A stretch of 64,000 bases of DNA from Qaidamihabitans albus. Lineage in GTDB: Bacteria > Actinomycetota > Actinomycetes > Mycobacteriales > Pseudonocardiaceae. The DNA lies in contig NZ_JAEHOB010000007.1 in the NCBI RefSeq assembly GCF_016464705.1, forward strand, positions 124,001 to 188,000, given 5' to 3'. The notes under the pieces were generated by a model. That model was not told the origin of the DNA and did not search any database. It worked only from the letters and a program-made list of their open reading frames with translations. Positions 57,667 to 64,000 of the stretch are shown in pieces. A program made the position numbers and the translations under genes. Numbering within the stretch: position 1 is the first letter of the stretch; the number at the start of each line of letters is the position of its first letter.

Positions 57667-58487
57667 GCACGCCGACCTTCGTCGTTCCCGGCACACCGCG
57701 GGAGCGGCTGCGCTGGGCGGTCGCCGACGGCTGGATGATGACCCGGCGCGACCTCATGCACTGGGCGAACCAGCCGGGGCTCGTCGTGGCCGGGCTGCTG
57801 TTCCCGGTGATGGTGATGCTGATGTTCGGCTACCTCTTCGGCGGCGCCATGTCCGCGCCCGGCGGCAACTACCGGGAGTTCCTGGTACCGGGCGTGCTCG
57901 CCCTGAGCATGGTGTTCGGCATCGAGGCGACGTTCACCGCGATCAGCACCGACGTGGCGCGCGGCGTCACCGACCGCTTCCGGTCACTGCCGATGGCCTC
58001 GTCCGCGGTCGTCGTGGGCCGCAGCGCCGCCGACCTGCTGAACGCCGTGCTGACGCTGGCCGCGCTCGTCGCCGCGGGGCTGGCGATCGGCTGGCGCTGG
58101 CACGGCGGTCTCGCCGCCGCCTTCGCGGCCTTCGGACTGCTGTTGCTGCTGCGGCTGGCGATGCTGTGGATGGGCATCTATCTCGGTCTCGTGCTGCGGA
58201 GCGCCGAGTCGGTCATGGCACTGCAGATCCTGGTGTGGCCACTGGGCTTCCTGTCCAACGCATTCGTACCGCCGGGCACGATGCCGGGCTGGCTCGGCAC
58301 CGCCGTCGAGTGGAACCCGCTGTCGGCGACCGTCGCCGCGACCCGCGAACTGTTCGGCAACCCGGCCTGGGCGGGCGAGTCGTGGCCGGCGCAGTACCCG
58401 CTGCTGACGGCGCTGCTCTGGCCCGCACTGTTCATCGCCGTGTTCGCCCCGTTGTCGATCCGCCGCTACCGGCGGCTGAGCCGTTGA
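57663..58487 (+). CDS. DrrB-type ABC-2 permease
   Basis: The 274-aa permease starts at GTG 57663 and has about six TM helices (near 38-62, 76-98, 118-150, 158-180, 185-207, 240-262) with GVTDRFRSLPMASSAVVVGR in the conserved cytoplasmic loop. It partners the ATPase upstream. Palindrome copy F lies 13 bp after the stop. Confidence 0.93.
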   Translation: MSTPTFVVPGTPRERLRWAVADGWMMTRRDLMHWANQPGLVVAGLLFPVMVMLMFGYLFGGAMSAPGGNYREFLVPGVLALSMVFGIEATFTAISTDVARGVTDRFRSLPMASSAVVVGRSAADLLNAVLTLAALVAAGLAIGWRWHGGLAAAFAAFGLLLLLRLAMLWMGIYLGLVLRSAESVMALQILVWPLGFLSNAFVPPGTMPGWLGTAVEWNPLSATVAATRELFGNPAWAGESWPAQYPLLTALLWPALFIAVFAPLSIRRYRRLSR

Positions 58488-58500
58488 GAGGCCGTCACCG

Positions 58501-58546
58501 CTCGTGAGTGCGTACGCGAGTTCTAGCTCGTGTGCGCACTCACGAG
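58501..58546. repeat. Convergent-junction palindrome, copy F
   Basis: The 46-bp element has arms CTCGTGAGTGCG / GCGCACTCACGAG, middle CGAGTT-CT-AGCTCG. It lies between the DrrB permease and the small membrane gene upstream of which mca lies. The small gene's stop codon (58540-58542) is inside the arm. Confidence 0.92.
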
Positions 58547-58917
58547 GTGCGGGGCTCCTCGGCGGCCGGGTCGTGCTCGGCTCCGCCCCGCCGGGCCTCG
58601 CCGGCCGGCTGATCGTCCGCGGCCGCTTCGCCCGCACGGGCCGCGCCGTCCGTGCTGCCCGTGCCGTCGGTGCTGCCCGTGCCGGCCGCCTGCTGCTCGG
58701 GCTCGTCGAAGCTCTCCGGCACCCGCTTGAGGTGCTTGGTCATGGAGCGGACCAGGAGCGCCACCGCGATCAGGAAGATCAGCAAGAGGAAAAGGCCGAC
58801 GGGCGAGGACTTGCCGAAGTCCTCGCCCTGGCCACCGCCGTCGCCGTTGCCCGGCTGCTGCGCGAGCGCCGCGGCGCCGGTCAGCACGGGCACGGCGGCG
58901 AACGCGGGTAACGTCAT
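58540..58917 (-). CDS. Small membrane protein co-encoded with mca, 125 aa
   Basis: ATG 58917 overlaps the mca stop by 4 nt. The protein has an N-terminal signal-like segment ([20 protein letters not shown]), a Gly-rich linker, one TM helix (about 33-53, [20 protein letters not shown]) and a hydrophilic, disordered tail with [11 protein letters not shown] and many acidic residues. The position matches M. tuberculosis Rv1083 next to mca (Rv1082). Function unknown; the stop codon comes from palindrome F. Confidence 0.8.
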   Translation of the reverse strand: MTLPAFAAVPVLTGAAALAQQPGNGDGGGQGEDFGKSSPVGLFLLLIFLIAVALLVRSMTKHLKRVPESFDEPEQQAAGTGSTDGTGSTDGAARAGEAAADDQPAGEARRGGAEHDPAAEEPRTS

Positions 58918-59828
58918 GTCCCTACCTTCTCTCGGACCCCCGCGAACAGATCGTCCTCCGGCAGGGTGCTGTCCACAAGCGAGCGCACCAGCTCGTACTC
59001 CTCGGTGGGCCACACCTCGCGCTGCATGTCCAGCGGCACAGCGAACCACCTGCTGTTCGGGTCGATCTGCGTGGCGTGCGCCTTGAGCGCCTCGTCACGG
59101 ACCTCGAAGTAGTCCTCGCAGCGGACGCGGGTGGTGACCCGCTCCATCACATCCGCCTTGTCCGGGTCCCACCTGCCGAGCCACTCCTCGTAGGGAGAGT
59201 CGAGGCCGCGCGCGACCAGGCTCTCGTGAAAGGCGGTGAGCTTCGCGCGGGAGAAACCGTGCGAGTAGTACAGCTTCAGCGGCTGCCACGGCTCGCCGGC
59301 GTCCGGGAAGCGCTCGGGGTCGGGTGCGGCGTCGTAGGCGGCCATCGACACCTCGTGGCAGCGGATGTGGTCGGGATGCGGGTAGCCGCCGTTCTCGTCA
59401 TAGGTGACGATCACGTGCGGCCGGAACTCGCGGATCTCGCGCACCAGGGCCTCGGTGGACTCCTCCAGCGGGACCATCGCGAAGCAGCCCTCGGGCAGCG
59501 GCGGCATCGGCTCGCCCTCCGGCAACCCGGAGTCGACGAACCCGAGCCAGCGGTGGTGCACGCCGAGGATCTTCGCCGCGCGGGCCATCTCCTCCCGGCG
59601 GACCTCCGTCATGTTCGTGTGCACCTCAGGGCGGTCCATCGCCGGGTTGAGCACGCTGCCTGCCTCGCCCCCGGTGCAGGTCACCACCATGACCTCGTGC
59701 CCCTCGGCGACGTAGCGCGCCATCGACGCGGCGCCCTTGCTCGACTCGTCGTCGGGGTGGGCGTGTACCGCCATCAGCCGGAGTCCCGCGCCGGTGCTGG
59801 TCGCTGTCCGCCCGTCAGTTCCCACCAT
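58914..59828 (-). CDS. mca: Mycothiol S-conjugate amidase
   Basis: The 304-aa LmbE-family enzyme has [13 protein letters not shown] (His24, Asp27 zinc site) and [15 protein letters not shown] (zinc His), plus the Mca-type C-terminus. It cleaves mycothiol S-conjugates into a mercapturic acid and GlcN-Ins, so the host makes mycothiol. Mca and MshB are related; the length and the [25 protein letters not shown] region favour Mca. ATG 59828 is preferred; an upstream in-frame extension is not conserved. Confidence 0.95.
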   Translation of the reverse strand: MVGTDGRTATSTGAGLRLMAVHAHPDDESSKGAASMARYVAEGHEVMVVTCTGGEAGSVLNPAMDRPEVHTNMTEVRREEMARAAKILGVHHRWLGFVDSGLPEGEPMPPLPEGCFAMVPLEESTEALVREIREFRPHVIVTYDENGGYPHPDHIRCHEVSMAAYDAAPDPERFPDAGEPWQPLKLYYSHGFSRAKLTAFHESLVARGLDSPYEEWLGRWDPDKADVMERVTTRVRCEDYFEVRDEALKAHATQIDPNSRWFAVPLDMQREVWPTEEYELVRSLVDSTLPEDDLFAGVREKVGT

Positions 59829-59963
59829 GACCGACTGGTCCCTTCTCACCCAGTTTCCGCGGACCCGGCGGCCCGCGCCTCTGCCACCACGCGGATACTC
59901 GTCACGCGAGGCACGAACTCCATTGTCCTCACCACGACGACAGGAACGATCGGGAGGCCTGGT

Positions 59964-60419
59964 TTGGGCACCGGACACGCCATCCCGGGCGGCCCGCTCC
60001 CGGAGGGTCGTTACGGCAGGTCCCGCCGGACCCCGCGGGCGATGCGCGGCTGGCGACTCTGGGTGTTCGCGCTCATCGCGGTCCTGATCAGCGGCACGGC
60101 CGCCTACGTGGGCTATCGCAACCTGGGCAACGCGCCGATCGAGGCGCAGCGGGTGACGTTCAGCGAGCAGCCGGGCAACGCCATGGAGATCACCATCGAC
60201 GTGAACCGGAGCGAACCCGAGCGCGCGGCGGTGTGCATTGTACGCGTACTGAACGCGGCGGGCACGGAAAGCGGACGCAAAGAGATTTACGTCCCATCCG
60301 GGGAGGAACGGCTGTCCACGGTCGTTCGGAGTGTCGGGAGGCCCGTGACAGCGGATGTGTTCGGCTGCTCCTATAATGTGCCCAAGTACATGTCAACCCC
60401 ATATCGGCCAACGGGGTGA
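59964..60419 (+). CDS. DUF4307 membrane protein
   Basis: The 151-aa protein starts at TTG 59964, chosen because GGGAGG lies 6 nt upstream. A basic N-terminus, one TM helix (about 39-58, [21 protein letters not shown]) and an extracytoplasmic domain follow ([45 protein letters not shown], then [11 protein letters not shown]). Two cysteines could form a disulfide. This is the pattern and position of Rv1081c (DUF4307) between mca and greA. Role unknown. Confidence 0.82.
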   Translation: MGTGHAIPGGPLPEGRYGRSRRTPRAMRGWRLWVFALIAVLISGTAAYVGYRNLGNAPIEAQRVTFSEQPGNAMEITIDVNRSEPERAAVCIVRVLNAAGTESGRKEIYVPSGEERLSTVVRSVGRPVTADVFGCSYNVPKYMSTPYRPTG

Positions 60420-60479
60420 ACAGTGCGCCGAGCGCCCGCTGAGCTGTGAACTGAGCAGCATCGGCGGTGCCGATCGTGT

Positions 60480-60521
60480 TATCCTGATCTACCGGCACGG
60501 CCCCAGGCGGGCCGTGTTTTT
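60480..60521 (+). terminator. Promoter-like box followed by intrinsic terminator in the greA leader
   Basis: TATCCT (60480-60485) with TGT before it looks like an extended -10 element. The hairpin CACGGCCC-CAGGC-GGGCCGTG (60496-60516) followed by TTTTT (60517-60521) is a textbook intrinsic terminator and starts only about 5 nt after the expected transcript start. It can end read-through from the DUF4307 gene, or attenuate greA if the promoter is real. Confidence 0.8.
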
Positions 60522-60592
60522 CCTTTATCTCAGCCACGCAAGCGTGGCGGCCGGCTTGTATACCCAGGCCTGGCAGGCCCTAGGAGGAGATG

Positions 60593-61087
60593 GTGACCGT
60601 GAGCGACACCAAGGTGACCTGGCTGACCCAGGATGCCTACGACAGGCTCAAGCACGAGCTCGACGAACTGATCGAGAATCGTCCGGTCATCGCAGCGAAG
60701 ATCAACGACAGCCGGGAAGAGGGCGACCTCAAGGAGAACGGGGGCTACCACGCCGCCCGTGAGGAGCAGGGGCAGCAGGAAGCCCGCATCCGGCACTTGC
60801 AGGAGTTGCTTCGCACCGCGAAGGTCGGCGAGGCTCCGCAGAACGACGGTGTCGCCGAGCCCGGCATGGTGCTGACCGTGCGGTACGACGGCGATGACGA
60901 CGAAGAGAAGTTCCTGCTCGCCACCCGTGAGGAAGGCGCGGAGGGAGAGATCGAGGTCTACTCCCCCGACTCGCCGCTCGGCAAGGCTCTGCTCGGTGCC
61001 AAGGAAGGCGAGGCGCGCGAGTACGACCTGCCCAACGGCCGCACCCAGAAGGTCACGCTGGTGCGAGCGGTCCCCTACGGCGCCTGA
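60593..61087 (+). CDS. greA: Transcription elongation factor GreA
   Basis: The 164-aa protein has the GreA N-terminal coiled coil ([54 protein letters not shown], with the acidic tip DxxENGGY) and a C-terminal FKBP-like domain. It rescues backtracked RNA polymerase by stimulating transcript cleavage. AGGAGG lies 5 nt before GTG 60593; ATG 60590 and GTG 60599 are alternatives. The transcript would carry a leader with the terminator hairpin described above. Confidence 0.95.
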   Translation: MTVSDTKVTWLTQDAYDRLKHELDELIENRPVIAAKINDSREEGDLKENGGYHAAREEQGQQEARIRHLQELLRTAKVGEAPQNDGVAEPGMVLTVRYDGDDDEEKFLLATREEGAEGEIEVYSPDSPLGKALLGAKEGEAREYDLPNGRTQKVTLVRAVPYGA

Positions 61088-61108
61088 GCTCCGCCCCGAA
61101 CCAGAACA

Positions 61109-61147
61109 CCGCACCGGCCCCGGCGATCTCCGCCGGGGCCGGTGCGG
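61109..61147 (+). terminator. greA terminator, 16-bp perfect stem
   Basis: Arms 61109-61124 and 61132-61147 are exactly complementary (begins CCGCACCGGC) with a 7-nt loop. No U-tract follows, as in many high-G+C terminators. It lies 22 bp after the greA stop and upstream of the next gene's own promoter. Confidence 0.85.
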
Positions 61148-61181
61148 GACGTGCGGACACGCCGGGCACTAGGTTCGTCCC

Positions 61182-61988
61182 ATGGCTTCTCACCTGCCCA
61201 TCTGCGTCACGTGCGGCACGCAGTACGGGGCACCCCGGCCCGACTGCCCGATCTGCGAGGACGAGCGCCAGTACGTTCCCCGCTCCGGCCAGCAGTGGAC
61301 GACCCTCGCCGAGCTGCGCGCGGGCGAGCACACCTTCTCGATCGAGGAGGAGGGTCCCGGCGTCACCGGGATCGGCGTCCAGCCGAAGTTCGGGATCGGC
61401 CAGCGGGCGCTGCTGGTCCGCGCCGCGTCCGGCAACATCCTGTGGGACTGCGTCCCCTACCTCGACGACGACCTGATCGGCGAGATCCGCGAACTCGGCG
61501 GCATCAGCGCGATCGCGATCAGCCACCCGCACTACTACACGACCATGGTCGAGTGGGCCGACGCGTTCGACGTGCCCATCCACCTGCACGAGAAGGACCA
61601 GCAGTGGATCGGCAGGCCCGACCCGCGGGTGCGGTTGTGGCGCGGCGGGGAACACCGGCTCGCCGACGACCTGACGCTGGTCAACCTCGGAGTGCACTTC
61701 GCGGGCGGCACGGTGCTGCACTGGCGCGACGGCGCCGAGGGCAAGGGCGCGCTGCTCAGCGGGGACATCGTGCAGGTCGTGCCCAACCACGACCTGGTGG
61801 CCTTCATGTACAGCTACCCGAACTACCTGCCGGAGCGGCCCAGCATCGTCCGGCGCGCGGGCGAGCTGCTGGCGGGGTACACCTTCGACGAGATCTACGG
61901 GGCCTGGTGGGCGGCCGTGGTCCGCGGGGAGGGCAACGAGGTGGTGCGCCACTCCGTCGAGCGTTACCTCGACCTCGTGAGTGCGTAG
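61182..61988 (+). CDS. MBL-fold protein with N-terminal zinc ribbon and altered metal motif
   Basis: The 268-aa protein begins LPICVTCGTQYGAPRPDCPICEDERQYV, a CxxC...CxxC zinc ribbon. The MBL-like domain has the active-site loop AISHPHYYTTMVEW in place of HxHxDH, with GVHFAGGTVLHW and LLSGDIVQVVPNHDLVAFMYSYPNYLP. Similar proteins are annotated as MBL-fold hydrolases; loss of the Asp-His pair suggests altered or no catalysis. ATG 61182 lies 6 nt behind TAGGTT. Its last codons and stop (TAG 61986-61988) are inside palindrome G. Confidence 0.85.
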   Translation: MASHLPICVTCGTQYGAPRPDCPICEDERQYVPRSGQQWTTLAELRAGEHTFSIEEEGPGVTGIGVQPKFGIGQRALLVRAASGNILWDCVPYLDDDLIGEIRELGGISAIAISHPHYYTTMVEWADAFDVPIHLHEKDQQWIGRPDPRVRLWRGGEHRLADDLTLVNLGVHFAGGTVLHWRDGAEGKGALLSGDIVQVVPNHDLVAFMYSYPNYLPERPSIVRRAGELLAGYTFDEIYGAWWAAVVRGEGNEVVRHSVERYLDLVSA

Positions 61989-62021
61989 CCGAGTTAGAAC
62001 TCGCGTGGCCACTCACGAGGT
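61972..62021. repeat. Convergent-junction palindrome, copy G
   Basis: The 50-bp element has outer arms ACCTCGTGAGTG / CACTCACGAGGT and inner CGAGTT-AG-AACTCG. It overlaps the 3' end of the MBL gene and ends 16 bp before the lrp 3' end. Confidence 0.92.
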
Positions 62022-62036
62022 GACCAGGATGTTCGG

Positions 62037-62504
62037 TCAGGTTCTCGCGGCGCGTTCCAGCAGCGGGCGCACGCGCTGCGGCACCGGCGTGGACAGGGCG
62101 ATCGAGGTGGACGTCCTGCGCACGCCCGGCACACCGACCACCTCGTCGATCACGCGCTGCAAGTCGTCGTTGGAGCGCGCGACCATACGCACGAACAGAT
62201 CCCCCTGGCCGGTGGTCGCGTGCACCTCGCACACCTCGTCGATCGCGGCCAGCGCCGCGGCCACCTCGGCACGGCGGCCCTGCGCGATCTCCAGCACGGC
62301 GAACGCCGTGAGCCCGTAACCCATCGCCGCCAGGTCGAGCTCTGGGGGAAAGCCGGTGAGCACCCCGCGCTCGGTGAGCCGGTCGAGCCGGGCCTGCACG
62401 GTGCCGCGCGCGACGCCGAGCCGCCGGGCGCATTCCAGCACGCCCAGCCGTGGTGCGTCGGTGAGCAGCAACAGCAGCCGGGCGTCCAGCGCGTCCAGAC
62501 TCAC
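62037..62504 (-). CDS. Lrp/AsnC-family transcriptional regulator
   Basis: The 155-aa protein has an N-terminal HTH (LDALDARLLLLLTDAPRLGVLECARRLGVARGTVQARLDRLTERGVLTG) and a C-terminal RAM domain (AVLEIAQGRRAEVAAALAAIDEVCEVHATTGQGDLFVRMVA). GTG 62504 follows AGGAGGGGG. It is divergent from hpd and separated from it by 121 bp that contain several GATTC/GAATC half-sites. It most likely controls tyrosine catabolism through hpd, responding to an aromatic amino acid or homogentisate; that is inferred from position. Confidence 0.92.
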   Translation of the reverse strand: MSLDALDARLLLLLTDAPRLGVLECARRLGVARGTVQARLDRLTERGVLTGFPPELDLAAMGYGLTAFAVLEIAQGRRAEVAAALAAIDEVCEVHATTGQGDLFVRMVARSNDDLQRVIDEVVGVPGVRRTSTSIALSTPVPQRVRPLLERAART

Positions 62505-62529
62505 CGCACCCCCTCCTGCGCAAACTGCC

Positions 62530-63810
<1,281 letters not shown>

Positions 63811-63814
63811 CGCC

Positions 63815-63866
63815 GCGCGCCGGCCACGGTGTTTCCCGGCCGTTGCCACCAGTACGACCGGCGCGC
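63815..63866. terminator. Candidate stem between hpd and the threonine ammonia-lyase gene
   Basis: GCGCGCCGG (63815-63823) and CCGGCGCGC (63858-63866) are complementary but 34 nt apart. They lie between convergent genes and could form a long-loop terminator. Confidence 0.4.
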
Positions 63867-63881
63867 CGGTGAGCCCGGCGA

Positions 63882-64000
63882 TCAGTGCATGACGGTGAAG
63901 CCCGCGCGCTGGAGCTCGCCGGCCACGTCCGCGCAGTGTTCGGGGCCGCGCGTCTCCAGCGTCAGCGCGATCTCCACCTCGCCGATCGCGAGCCTGCCCG
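63882..64000 (-). CDS. C-terminal fragment of a threonine ammonia-lyase-like protein (5' end outside window)
   Basis: Only 38 codons and the stop are inside the window: GRLAIGEVEIALTLETRGP then EHCADVAGELQRAGFTVMH. This ACT-like ending (ALTLETRGPEHC) is typical of actinobacterial catabolic/biosynthetic threonine dehydratases. No catalytic part is visible, so another ACT-domain enzyme is possible. Confidence 0.6.
   Translation of the reverse strand, partial: GRLAIGEVEIALTLETRGPEHCADVAGELQRAGFTVMH

Overview
The window is chromosomal DNA of a high-G+C actinobacterium. G+C is about 70% by eye, GTG starts are frequent, and many genes look leaderless. Mycothiol S-conjugate amidase (mca), an LpqW-type lipoprotein and a gene content that parallels the Mycobacterium tuberculosis Rv1080-Rv1166 block (greA, DUF4307, mca, DUF255 protein, hemolysin-III protein, Z-prenyl synthase, phoH2, fumC, glpX, xseB/xseA, ispH, ychF, phhB, mutT2, typA, lpqW) place it in the Mycobacteriales/Pseudonocardiales. 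A Pseudonocardiaceae member (Amycolatopsis, Prauserella or Saccharomonospora type) is the best guess. No CRISPR array, prophage, rRNA or tRNA gene was seen.

Layout. 1-4.5 kb: lpqW (partial) and typA, a 50-aa cysteine-rich protein, mutT. The typA promoter region is a perfect 61-bp tandem duplication next to an IdeR/DtxR-like box. 4.5-9.7 kb: a two-component system divergent from a LolA-like/ABC exporter operon, with paired direct repeats between them. 9.7-13.5 kb: thiBPQ under a TPP riboswitch. 13.5-18.3 kb: phhB, two tiny membrane proteins, a Doc-type toxin-antitoxin module flanked by a duplicated fragment of one of them, a secreted amidase, a ClpC N-domain protein and a Nudix hydrolase. 18.5-30 kb: ychF, DNA-repair genes (ada-alkA, ogt, sbcCD, rmuC), a DUF6542 protein and ispH. 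29.7-37 kb: lipid-droplet-associated protein, xseA/xseB, glpX, a secreted trypsin, a ferredoxin-NADP reductase and fumC. 37-47 kb: a frameshifted beta-solenoid protein, an acyltransferase, TetR, ligB, a metallo-hydrolase, guaB1 and an ABC exporter. 47-64 kb: phoH2 with a long hairpin-rich leader, a secreted peptide, a Z-prenyl synthase, an acyl-CoA oxidase-like protein, a DUF255 protein, a TetR/ABC exporter pair, mca, DUF4307, greA, a zinc-ribbon MBL protein, an Lrp/hpd pair and the 3' end of a threonine ammonia-lyase gene.

The most striking non-coding signal is a family of seven 41-50 bp imperfect palindromes. Every copy I found lies at a junction between convergent genes, and several supply the stop codons of those genes. 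They look like bidirectional terminators that spread as repeats. Other signals worth attention are the structured phoH2 leader, the toxin-antitoxin insertion scar, promoter-proximal palindromes at TetR, Lrp/hpd and toxin-antitoxin loci, a terminator hairpin at the predicted start of the greA leader, and 13 genes whose start codon sits 6-8 nt behind a TANNNT box. All coordinates and translations were read by eye; family names rest on recognised motifs, not on database searches.
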